64,000 bases of DNA from a virus, in the IMG/VR virus record IMGVR_UViG_3300010413_000020, positions 1 through 64,000 of that record; one strand, 5' to 3'. Made by a program: the position numbers and the translations under genes. The notes under the pieces are model-generated. The model ran no database searches, was not told the DNA's origin, and worked only from the letters and a program-made list of their open reading frames with translations. Numbering within the stretch: position 1 is the first letter of the stretch; each line of letters starts with the position of its first letter. Positions 54,143 through 62,570 of this stretch are shown here, piece after piece.

Positions 54143-54207
54143 GACTCCGACAGCGCTCTGTTTTATAATACAGATGGAGTTCCAGTACCAAAAGCTTATA
54201 CCGATAG

Positions 54208-57200
54208 TTAATCGATGTTTGTAAAATCGTAACGAATTTCTTCTTCAATAAAGTCGTAATCTTCTTGATTGAATTCTACAACGGGATGTTCTGACAGGTA
54301 ATGGTCAACAGATTGCAGTTCTCCATAAGAAGGGCCTACTTCTACATCCCAGGCAAAGGGTACAGGAAGCCATGGATATTGCTTAGCCACTCTGCGAACA
54401 CCGTATTCTTTGAAGAAGTCCGGCATTTGTCCAATGTATTTTTTAGGCAGTTCGAAAACGATAGAATCATGTACAGTAATGAGCAGATGTCCTCCCATAT
54501 CGCGAATAGGACCATCTACATCACAGAGAACACCCATCACAATATCTGAACTTGTACTTTGTATTTTGAAGTTAACCGCTTGACGTTCTGCTTTGGCAAC
54601 CATATAGCGAGTCATTCCCTGTAGATCAAGACGTCGTCGGCGTCCGATAAACGTTTCAACTAACCCAAAGTTGTGTACCTGATCTTTTGTAAGTTGAATA
54701 TACTTCGGGATTGTGGGAAACATTCTAAAGAGAACATCGATAATTGCTTGTGCTTGGTCATTGGGAATTCCAACAATAACTGAGATTTTATTTTTACTGG
54801 CTCCATAAAGAATTCCAAAAACCACTCGTTTTACATTCTTACGAAGCTTATCGAGTTGTTTTCCATACCAAGGATCATCCTTCTCTATTTGTTCTCTATT
54901 TTGAAAGTCTTCGTAGGTCCAAGCGTGAACATCATCGATGCCTATTGTATCTAGAACTTTTTGTTTATCGCTTTCGCGTACTCCCTGTAAGACGCTCTTA
55001 GGATTATAAACCATAGAGGAAAAGAAACTATGTGGGTCCATTCCATCATTTAAAGCTCGAATGAGGTTGGGGTCTTTACTGTACGCAGCGTAAACGCGCA
55101 CTTCTGCGGCTTTGGCATCAGCGTTAACAATTAATTGAGTTTCGGGATTAGTGGGAATGAATATCTTTTTGATATTATGTGAACCGATTCGTTTAGGGAT
55201 ATTTTGCATATTTTCATCAGAGGATGATAGCCTTCCCGTTGCGGTTCCTGCTATATGAAAAGATGTGTGCATCTTTCCATCTTCTCGACTCAATGCTCTG
55301 ATGTTTTCTACGAATGTGTTTCGTGCTTTGCTTACTCCTCGGTATTTAAGGAGAGCTTTGGCAAAGGGACAATCTTGTTGTGTTACAAGTCCTCTTAAAA
55401 ATTTAGCGTCAGTTGAAATCTTGCCTGTAGGCGTGTAACTTAATTCTTCTTCAGTCAAATGATTATAAGATATTATCTCGTTAGTTTCGGGATGATAGAA
55501 TCCCGCACCGAATAGAACTTTTCGAAGATGGGCAGTGCTATTAGGATTGAATTGCTCATCGAAGAGATTTGGTGGGATCATTTTAAAGAGATCGATTTTA
55601 AGCATTATAATTGATTCATCCATATCGACGACTAAGTCTTCGATATATTTTTGGTCAACTGCCATACCGTAGAGTTCCATGTCTGCTAATATCTTAGAAG
55701 AAGGAATTAATCGCTCGAACATCAAATCTTTCAATGGGTCTTTGGAAGAACATTCAGGAGTAGCGATATTACGAAAATAAGGACTCTTACTTATCTCTCG
55801 ACGTTGTTTTGCTAAGTGTTTATTCTCTTCTTCAATTCGAGCTCTTTGAATTGTGATAAGTTGTCGAGTAACATCGGCATCTACCGCGCCATATTCATTT
55901 AAGTCCTTTAAGGGAATATTAATAAAACCTTCGTCTTGCGCCAGTTTTTTAGCAGCGCCTTTTTCTTGAGCTGCTTCTTTCAATGCGTCTTTGGTTTCTA
56001 AACTATCCAAAATAGTTTTGAGTTGGTCTTCGTAACCTGAGTATTTTGGAATCATTAATTTAGTTAGGGCTTTCAGGCTATAATAACCACGTTTATCCTC
56101 AGAAATTAAGTGCTCTCCCAACATCGTATCCCATGCAAATCTACGGACTTCCCAACCTTTACGTTGTAATACTTTGAGGTCGAACTTAGCGTTGTGAAAT
56201 CCTTTGGGTTTAGGACATTGGAGTAACTGTGTAATATAAGGATGGACATCTGCCAGACTCCAAGGGGTTTCGGGGTGTTCAATAGGGATAGACGCAGCTT
56301 TGCCTGGTGCCCAAGAAACTACAAGACTTAAGATTTTAAGTTTTTCACGATGAGGATATAGCGTATTGGTTTCAGTATCAATTGCGATGACGTGGTTATC
56401 TGGGTTCTTTCCTGGAGGAGCGTATTCGACAACCATTTCTACGAGTTTACGCACGTCATCCAATTTCTTTGGAAAGATATAATCTTTAATCAATTCACTT
56501 AAGGGCACTTCGGTATTAATAGTTTTTCCATGCTGTTGTTCGTAGACAGCATCCATAAACATTTCTACGTGCTGTTGGAAGATTTTGTAGTATCCGGTTT
56601 TGACCAATAATGCACGTTTAGAAAACGTGGGAAATATAATTACAGGGCGATTACCTAATTTAGTCTCCAGGAATTTGCCTTGGACCGAAGCGTATTTTCC
56701 GATCTTAAGACCGAAAGACTGCACGACTGATGGCCCAAGGGCAAATACCATTATAGGTTGATCGTTATGTTTAGCGTGCTTGAATATTTCATCACGGAAT
56801 TGAAGATAACAACATGAACGCATTCTTTTATTGGGTTTATCCACACTACATCTGACAGACGAAGTGTACCGACCAATAAGATTAGCTGTGCGTTTGTGTG
56901 TGTCTTTATATTTTACGAAAGTATCCAGAATAACTTTTTCAACATCGTATCTCCAAGTAGTGTGATTTTTTACATCAGCTGACGGCCCTGGAAGATAAGG
57001 CGATTCGGTAATGCAGAAATAATCGGCTCCAGTAGGGCCAATGCCCTCTGCATAATGTTCTTTGCGGTAAGCGGGACATTCCGAACACTTAGAACCTTTC
57101 CATGCATTAGGGCCACATAAATTACACTGTAAAAATTCAGTAGAGGTTTCGTTACCATTCGTGGTCACTTGCGTCTTTGGCCTGTTCGGTGGGTTTATCT

Positions 57201-57210
57201 TCGTCGGCAT
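54208..57210 (-). CDS. DNA polymerase A fused to a UDG-like N-terminal domain
   Basis: 1000 residues. N-terminal 230 residues: C29/C32 and C42/C45 pairs, then P-T-G-A-D-Y-F-C-I-T-E-S-P and F-A-L-G-P-S-V-V, resembling a uracil-DNA-glycosylase fold with its cysteine cluster. Next a 3'-5' exonuclease domain with A-I-D-T-E-T-N (ExoI) and F-H-N-A-K-F-D (ExoII). Polymerase domain: N-A-D-A-K-A-A-E-V-R (motif A), F-G-I-L-Y-G (motif B), T-V-H-D-S (motif C). Similar UDG-PolA fusions are, as I recall, known in SPO1-like phages. Replicative polymerase. It starts inside the end of the primase-helicase gene. Confidence 0.85.
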   Translation of the reverse strand: MPTKINPPNRPKTQVTTNGNETSTEFLQCNLCGPNAWKGSKCSECPAYRKEHYAEGIGPTGADYFCITESPYLPGPSADVKNHTTWRYDVEKVILDTFVKYKDTHKRTANLIGRYTSSVRCSVDKPNKRMRSCCYLQFRDEIFKHAKHNDQPIMVFALGPSVVQSFGLKIGKYASVQGKFLETKLGNRPVIIFPTFSKRALLVKTGYYKIFQQHVEMFMDAVYEQQHGKTINTEVPLSELIKDYIFPKKLDDVRKLVEMVVEYAPPGKNPDNHVIAIDTETNTLYPHREKLKILSLVVSWAPGKAASIPIEHPETPWSLADVHPYITQLLQCPKPKGFHNAKFDLKVLQRKGWEVRRFAWDTMLGEHLISEDKRGYYSLKALTKLMIPKYSGYEDQLKTILDSLETKDALKEAAQEKGAAKKLAQDEGFINIPLKDLNEYGAVDADVTRQLITIQRARIEEENKHLAKQRREISKSPYFRNIATPECSSKDPLKDLMFERLIPSSKILADMELYGMAVDQKYIEDLVVDMDESIIMLKIDLFKMIPPNLFDEQFNPNSTAHLRKVLFGAGFYHPETNEIISYNHLTEEELSYTPTGKISTDAKFLRGLVTQQDCPFAKALLKYRGVSKARNTFVENIRALSREDGKMHTSFHIAGTATGRLSSSDENMQNIPKRIGSHNIKKIFIPTNPETQLIVNADAKAAEVRVYAAYSKDPNLIRALNDGMDPHSFFSSMVYNPKSVLQGVRESDKQKVLDTIGIDDVHAWTYEDFQNREQIEKDDPWYGKQLDKLRKNVKRVVFGILYGASKNKISVIVGIPNDQAQAIIDVLFRMFPTIPKYIQLTKDQVHNFGLVETFIGRRRRLDLQGMTRYMVAKAERQAVNFKIQSTSSDIVMGVLCDVDGPIRDMGGHLLITVHDSIVFELPKKYIGQMPDFFKEYGVRRVAKQYPWLPVPFAWDVEVGPSYGELQSVDHYLSEHPVVEFNQEDYDFIEEEIRYDFTNID

Positions 57211-60200
57211 GGGTTCCCTCGCTTACTGTTTCCGCATTTGTTGCCATTCCTTCCTGGGCGGCTTTAACGGTATCGTCGAGTGCTTCTTGGGCGGAATCTA
57301 ACCATTCTTTTGCACGAAAAACGACAACGTCTTGTAGCTTAATACCTGCACCCAGATACGGTCCTACTTTCCGTAAAATATTACTTTGTTGAACTTCTTT
57401 AGGAGATAGGGCGGCACGATGTCGTTCTAATGTATCTCGCAATCTAGAACCGGACATTCCGTAGGTCTTTAATTGAGAAGGGAGCAACCGCGGGACAGCT
57501 TGGTCGAGAAGCATTAAAAGCAATTCTTTCTCCTCATCAAAGTAGATTCCACAGGCGGAGGTATTTATTTCAGCTCGTTTTTCTGGGGATACTAATAGAT
57601 TAGCTACAGAGACATTAATGTTGGTTTCTCTCTGATAAATTACTGGATTATACAACATTGAACCAAGGTAACTCTCGGATTCAGAAATAGTGGTTGCCCG
57701 AAGAATAGTACTCTCATTGCTGATAATATATTTACGAAAGAACGTCTTCCAATCGAGTCCCAACAATTTCATAACTGCAGCAGCACTAAATAATGAAGAT
57801 GCATAACGCCACTCTACGGTAAATGGAAGAGTTGCTTGGAGTTCATGTGCTTCACGTCGAATTTCTTTTTCGTATTGAGCCAGAGTAATTGCGTGCGGGA
57901 ACATCGCAGTTGTGACTTCGTGAGCCATCTCTTCAATGCGTGTTTGTCCAAACTCATGGAGAATGACATTTACGGGATTGTTCTTTCCCTTTATTTTTTT
58001 CATTTCAACCATGAGCATTCTATTGAGATCCTGCGGTCGTTCTGCTCCTTGAATTGCGGCAAAGATGATGGGCATGCGTAATATCGATTCATAGTGAGTA
58101 CCGTCAGGCCGTCCGCGAATACGACGAGTTTCTCCAGAGATAAGACCACGAACCATTTCGAGAATTTTTCTGACTTCTTCACCGGTTCGAGTATTGTTGC
58201 TCTCAAACTCATCGAGAACTGCTAACCGAGAATCGCAATTACACATGCTCGCGACAGATGCTGCTGTGTAATTCTCTGTTCCTTGTGAGGCATACAACAA
58301 TCTAATTCCCGCATAACCAAGACCTGAAAAAGTTGAGAGAAGACTAGTTTTTCCTGAATGGGTATCCCCACTAACAAACAGCATAAGCGGACGTTCAAAT
58401 GCATCCATGATAGGAAAGACAAGCATAAGAGCAGCGAGCAGTTGTGTAGTTACTTCTTGATTCTTGAATTTGTATCCGATGTCATACAAATGAACCAGAT
58501 CGTCATATAACTTCTTTAAATCTGCTTCTTTGCCATCATTAAGTTTTTTAATTGAGAGACCTCCTGGATACCAAGGTTCTTCAACATTGCCTTTAATTCC
58601 TACGTCGAAGATGATGCCGTTTTCAGATGGACCTTCCAACTGTTCATAGGTGACTTTAGGACCGTCTCTTCGGATAGCAAAGACATCAGCCCCGCAAACA
58701 AGATATTCAACCAAAGCTTTGGTTGGAAGTTCAATACAGTGATAACCTTGACGGTATTGGCGTGATGACATGAAATCGGGAGCTCCTCTCGCTAATGTTT
58801 GAATTGCTTCCCGTATGAAATAACCAAGTTGTTTATCCAATTTGTGTCTGACAAGTCCATCTGTCTGTTCGGGCAATTCTAGGAATGAAGGAAAACCTAC
58901 TTTTTCAACAACGAAATCGAATAGAGTTCCTACAATCGGTGCTAGTTCTTGTTTAAGCGATTGTTCACTATCTAGTTTTACACGATTGAAACGTTTATTT
59001 CGTTTATCATATAAAACTAAATAGCGATTGCCTGCGTTAATTTCCGTTCCTACAACGAAGAGTAATTCTCTCAAAGCATCAGTACATCGCATGATGAATC
59101 CATTTTCACTTTCTTCACGCGATGCTATTTGTCGTCGTAGGATGTCGGGGTTTACATTGTATTTAGATGCAACGGCTTCAGAAAAAGCTTCGCATTCCAA
59201 TCGGTCTTTCAAATACTTACCGTGCTCGGCGGCTTTTTCTATGAGATTGCGATAGTCATTTTCCGCTACTGCATCTAACTCTACAGATGCTCTCTCAAAC
59301 GCCCAGTCCCATGCAGTAGTAAAGTTGTCGTTGAATTTATTCCAAATGAATTGAGAAACTTTAGGCTCACCTAATTTAACAATAGCTTCATCTATGTCTT
59401 TACACCCAATCAGGTTATCCCAACCAACGAATACACGAGTTTCTAATTTAACAATTTTCTCTAACCAACTTTGTACGATTTCATTTCCTTTAGCAGATGG
59501 TGCGTCACCAATCAAATAAGCTTTGGAAATCCCCGAGGCTCTAAGAATTGGTTCAATATGCCCGGCTCCCCCCCGACCTCCAACCGAATATAGAGGATAA
59601 CGAGCTCTGCCCGCTTGTGCAAAACGCGCCATTGTAGAGAGAACATCAATTTCTCCTTCAGTTAGATACGCATAATCTACTTCAGCTTTGGGGTCTACAA
59701 AACCACGGTATTGATCCCAACCTAAACCGAAAAGTCCAAGTAAATCTTCAAAGTCGTCGTCGGGAATTGATATTTGTTTGGGTTTGTTGTTATTGGGAGC
59801 CCTTAATTTGAGTCTTCCAATTTCCTTAGGATTAACGTGTAACGGAAATAAAACCGAACCAGCAAAATTGGCATCACGAATATAATTTTTCAAATATTCG
59901 AATGCTGGGTCTGCTAAGTTTTGTGGTTCAGATTTCTTATTCGTTTGATTTTCCCACTGCTTGTGTGCACGCCGGAAACGTTTAATCATTATTTCTTGAA
60001 GTCGTGTGAGTTCAGGCATAATCCCGACAGGTAGGGCATGGAGTACATCCTTGGGAATACTGCGTGCGTTTATTAACCAATCTAATGCCTTTTTTGCTAT
60101 TTGATTTTCTTTCTTATCAGGGTCGGCCAGCGCATCACACATGAAATCGTGTGTTACTCTATAAATTTCCTCCTTCATTTGTAGGTTTCTACGCTGTGCT

Positions 60201-60565
60201 TCCAGTTCTGCTAATGCCTTCTTAGGCAAGAAGTTCATTCCGAACTTTTCTCTGAGATGTTGAAATGCTTCTGCTTCAGAAGCGTCGAGAAAGAGACTAA
60301 GAAGCTCTAGGGGATTGGTAATATAATGACCGCACCCGAAACATTTAGCGTAACCCCTACCGGTATAGATGTAGAATGAAGGGTCTTTGTCATCGTGTTC
60401 GGGGTTAACGCAAAGTCCCTTCAGTATGTCTTTCCCCGCGGGAATAAAGTTATGTGAGCGTTTGTAGTTATTGGCTATGTCTAACCAGTTGTGTGTACCT
60501 ACTTGCGCCCAAATCTTCCATAACTGATCCCTAGTCAGCCCTTTGTTCTTTTTCTTTGTTGCCAT
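57152..60565 (-). CDS. Primase-helicase
   Basis: 1137 residues from the ATG at 60565 (GGATGG upstream; an in-frame start at 60607 is possible). Zinc-binding primase domain: L-C-V-N-P-E-H-D...C-F-G-C-G-H. Toprim-like region: Y-L-T-E-G-E-I-D-V-L, then Y-L-I-G-D-A-P. C-terminal helicase: S-G-D-T-H-S-G-K-T-S (Walker A) and A-V-L-D-E-F-E-S-N (Walker B). Acidic C-terminal tail. It primes and unwinds at the replication fork together with the adjacent polymerase. Confidence 0.85.
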   Translation of the reverse strand: MATKKKNKGLTRDQLWKIWAQVGTHNWLDIANNYKRSHNFIPAGKDILKGLCVNPEHDDKDPSFYIYTGRGYAKCFGCGHYITNPLELLSLFLDASEAEAFQHLREKFGMNFLPKKALAELEAQRRNLQMKEEIYRVTHDFMCDALADPDKKENQIAKKALDWLINARSIPKDVLHALPVGIMPELTRLQEIMIKRFRRAHKQWENQTNKKSEPQNLADPAFEYLKNYIRDANFAGSVLFPLHVNPKEIGRLKLRAPNNNKPKQISIPDDDFEDLLGLFGLGWDQYRGFVDPKAEVDYAYLTEGEIDVLSTMARFAQAGRARYPLYSVGGRGGAGHIEPILRASGISKAYLIGDAPSAKGNEIVQSWLEKIVKLETRVFVGWDNLIGCKDIDEAIVKLGEPKVSQFIWNKFNDNFTTAWDWAFERASVELDAVAENDYRNLIEKAAEHGKYLKDRLECEAFSEAVASKYNVNPDILRRQIASREESENGFIMRCTDALRELLFVVGTEINAGNRYLVLYDKRNKRFNRVKLDSEQSLKQELAPIVGTLFDFVVEKVGFPSFLELPEQTDGLVRHKLDKQLGYFIREAIQTLARGAPDFMSSRQYRQGYHCIELPTKALVEYLVCGADVFAIRRDGPKVTYEQLEGPSENGIIFDVGIKGNVEEPWYPGGLSIKKLNDGKEADLKKLYDDLVHLYDIGYKFKNQEVTTQLLAALMLVFPIMDAFERPLMLFVSGDTHSGKTSLLSTFSGLGYAGIRLLYASQGTENYTAASVASMCNCDSRLAVLDEFESNNTRTGEEVRKILEMVRGLISGETRRIRGRPDGTHYESILRMPIIFAAIQGAERPQDLNRMLMVEMKKIKGKNNPVNVILHEFGQTRIEEMAHEVTTAMFPHAITLAQYEKEIRREAHELQATLPFTVEWRYASSLFSAAAVMKLLGLDWKTFFRKYIISNESTILRATTISESESYLGSMLYNPVIYQRETNINVSVANLLVSPEKRAEINTSACGIYFDEEKELLLMLLDQAVPRLLPSQLKTYGMSGSRLRDTLERHRAALSPKEVQQSNILRKVGPYLGAGIKLQDVVVFRAKEWLDSAQEALDDTVKAAQEGMATNAETVSEGTHADEDKPTEQAKDASDHEW

Positions 60566-61349
60566 TGGTACCATCCGCATGTGCCGGACATATTCGTTGG
60601 TAGTCACACCAACCGCATAGAGGTCCTGGCCGCACCAAACTGTGTTTGTGAGCTTCGACAGTTGCTTCGTTAAGAAATTTTGTTATGTCTTCGAAGATAG
60701 GCTGAACGTCCCTCACGTCCTGCAACTTCTTAACGAATTCTATGGTATCTTCTTTCAAAAAATTAATACCCGTTTGAATGCGTTCCAATTCAGGCAAATG
60801 CGCCTTCAATAGAAGAGTATACGCATTGAACTGGGATTTAAAATAATTTAGAGCTCGGTACTTACCCGTTTTGTGGTCAAGGATTATTGCGTCATTTGTG
60901 CCTTTAAACGTCATATACAAATCAATAACTCCGCGCAAAAACCCATTGTTGTTAAAAAATTCAATAGGATTTCCATCAAAATCTATTCCAAACCGTTGTT
61001 CCATCTTGGGCGCATTAGCATTATGCCGAGTACAATAAGCATTAAACTTCCGCAGGAAATTATAGGCGGCTGGTCTTAATGCCAGAGCTCTTTCTATTTC
61101 ATTGGAAGTTAAATTGAATTCTTCAATTGCAAATTTAAACGCGGCGTCAACGGGGCGACCACAAAGAGCAAACTCTACCGCACGGTGTACTGCTTGTCCT
61201 ATGAGAGCATCAGCATTTGGAGGTAAATCCATCTTCTTTTTGGTGATATATTGAAGATAGAATTTGTGGGGGCACTGCTTGGCGGTATCAGCTTTACTGA
61301 TTGACCAAGGAGCGTGTTCTTTGACAAATGTTGTGGGTTTAATTGTCAT
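60531..61349 (-). CDS. Cas4/RecB-like PD-(D/E)XK nuclease with Fe-S site
   Basis: 272 residues, AGGAG upstream. Q-C-P-H-K-F-Y-L-Q-Y (C26), G-Q-A-V-H (H55), G-V-I-D-L-Y (catalytic Asp), I-I-L-D-H-K-T-G-K (D-x-K), Q-F-N-A-Y, and C-terminal C-G-W-C-D-Y-Q-R-I-C complete the four-cysteine Fe-S set of Cas4/AddB-type exonucleases. Probably makes recombination ends or processes DNA during replication. No CRISPR genes accompany it. Confidence 0.85.
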   Translation of the reverse strand: MTIKPTTFVKEHAPWSISKADTAKQCPHKFYLQYITKKKMDLPPNADALIGQAVHRAVEFALCGRPVDAAFKFAIEEFNLTSNEIERALALRPAAYNFLRKFNAYCTRHNANAPKMEQRFGIDFDGNPIEFFNNNGFLRGVIDLYMTFKGTNDAIILDHKTGKYRALNYFKSQFNAYTLLLKAHLPELERIQTGINFLKEDTIEFVKKLQDVRDVQPIFEDITKFLNEATVEAHKHSLVRPGPLCGWCDYQRICPAHADGTNGNKEKEQRAD

Positions 61350-61378
61350 TGGGTCACTCCTATATAGGGAGGAGAGAA

Positions 61379-61396
61379 AGGGGGATTATTCCCCCT
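61379..61396. terminator. Hairpin between SSB and nuclease genes
   Basis: AGGGGGA and TCCCCCT form a 7-bp stem with a 4-base loop in the 69-base gap. On the minus strand only a short T-rich stretch follows, so it may attenuate transcription or stabilise the upstream message. Confidence 0.45.
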
Positions 61397-61418
61397 AACT
61401 CCCTCGCTATTGTCTTAC

Positions 61419-62462
61419 TTAAACGTTGGCTTCGTCGTCTGGGGCATCTCCCATATCACCGTAATCAGGACCACCTTTTGCGTCGTCCTCGGTGATAAGG
61501 CCTGCCGAACCTCCGCCGTCACCTTCGTTTTTGGGACCACCATTATCATCCAGAGCTTCTTTAGCTTGGCGATAAACAGAGGCTATTCCCGGAATTACAT
61601 GAGTATATTCCAGCATGGAACACATTAGATCACAGAAAGGATGCAGTTCTTCAGGAACAAGTTCTTCCTCGGGCTCAACTACCATCACATACCATCTTCG
61701 ATTTCTGTCGGCAGTGTTAGTCTTGGCTTCTGCAGTTATGCGGTACCATTTAGCCCAGTTATCTGTAGAACGTTTAACAAATTTCAACAATTGCTTTCCT
61801 GCAGGTTCCGAAGTTTTCTGGAAACGCACTAGGACTATATCTTCCAGATTTTTGGAAAGCATGAATGCAACAACATCGTTTGCACACTTTTGTTTTTGTC
61901 CGTCTTTCCAAGGACGATGAGGACAACTTTCGCATTCACCATAAGTCGAACCCATTTTCCTATCCATGCTGTTGCAAATGGGCATGCGCACGCTATCACC
62001 GGCATCTGCATCTCCCCACATAGTTCGACCCGCCCAAAGTGCAACAACCGTACCTTCAAATTCGGGTCCAACATTTTCTTTTGTTGTTAGATAATAATGG
62101 CCAGGTATTTGATTTTCAGGACGATTCGGGTCATTTCCTGTTCCGTGATAAATACGCAATTCAGGAAAGTCCGGACGTCCATCGGCATCGTAAACGCCTT
62201 TTCGTTTACCGGAAGCCCTTCTAATGATTTCGCTGATTCCATCCGCCATTTCATCGGGGAGATCATCTAAAACTTTTTGGAGGTCATGTGATGTTGGGAG
62301 AGCTGACGCTACACGTTCAACATCTTTAGCATAACGTTCCATAAAAAGTTCATTGTTGTATCCCAGCGTAGCTGCAAGAGATGTTTCTTCGGGTTTATCT
62401 AATGCAGTTTCAGTGGATGTAGTTGTTTCTTCCGTATTGGATTTCTCTTTCTTTTGTCCCAT
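61419..62462 (-). CDS. Probable single-stranded DNA-binding protein
   Basis: 347 residues, AAAGGAGG upstream. Thr/Glu-rich N-terminus; central domain with G-E-C-E-S-C-P-H-R-P-W...K-C, a zinc site of the kind seen in phage SSB-like proteins; aromatic-rich beta strands (W-A-K-W-Y-R-I-T). It ends in a long acidic tail (D-Y-G-D-M-G-D-A-P-D-D), the hallmark of replication SSBs such as T4 gp32, T7 gp2.5 and bacterial SSB. First gene of the replication unit. Function inferred from architecture and position. Confidence 0.6.
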   Translation of the reverse strand: MGQKKEKSNTEETTTSTETALDKPEETSLAATLGYNNELFMERYAKDVERVASALPTSHDLQKVLDDLPDEMADGISEIIRRASGKRKGVYDADGRPDFPELRIYHGTGNDPNRPENQIPGHYYLTTKENVGPEFEGTVVALWAGRTMWGDADAGDSVRMPICNSMDRKMGSTYGECESCPHRPWKDGQKQKCANDVVAFMLSKNLEDIVLVRFQKTSEPAGKQLLKFVKRSTDNWAKWYRITAEAKTNTADRNRRWYVMVVEPEEELVPEELHPFCDLMCSMLEYTHVIPGIASVYRQAKEALDDNGGPKNEGDGGGSAGLITEDDAKGGPDYGDMGDAPDDEANV

Positions 62463-62525
62463 AAAAGCCTCCTTTATTGTGTGGGTTTGGGGGGCAAGAG
62501 GAAATACTACGTCAAACTACTTGCG

Positions 62526-62555
62526 TTGTCCATGATTTTTATTTAAATGTAATAT
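62526..62555 (+). promoter_or_regulatory. Candidate promoter for the sigma factor gene
   Basis: TTGTCC at 62526-62531 and TAATAT at 62550-62555 with 18-base spacing, followed by AAAGGAG and the ATG at 62571. A plausible sigma-70 type promoter. Confidence 0.45.
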
Positions 62556-62570
62556 TAAAGGAGATTTACA

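Larger units (their letters stand above)
53061..54175 (+). ncRNA. Large multi-arm structured RNA with nine repeated linkers
   Basis: Between the terminase stop and the polymerase stop there is no coding sequence but a dense array of hairpins. Nine copies of a motif (consensus GGCACTGCTGTCTTA) alternate with intervals of about 45-125 bases, each folding on itself. The motif's 3' flank pairs with the bases just before the next motif: CATTA/TAATG; CCTGTT/AACAGG; GCCGGA/TCCGGC; TCTAGT/ACTAGA; an 11-bp stem at 53656-53666/53727-53737; CACACCGC/GCGGTGTG; GCACT/AGTGC; CTTGCA/TGCAAG; GCCACCACC/GGTGGTGGC. G-U pairs and a GTGA tetraloop at 53526-53529 fix the plus strand. Bracketing hairpins at 53170-53184 and 54128-54142 mark possible ends. 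Markedly more G+C-rich than neighbouring genes. No known family recognised. Confidence 0.85.
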
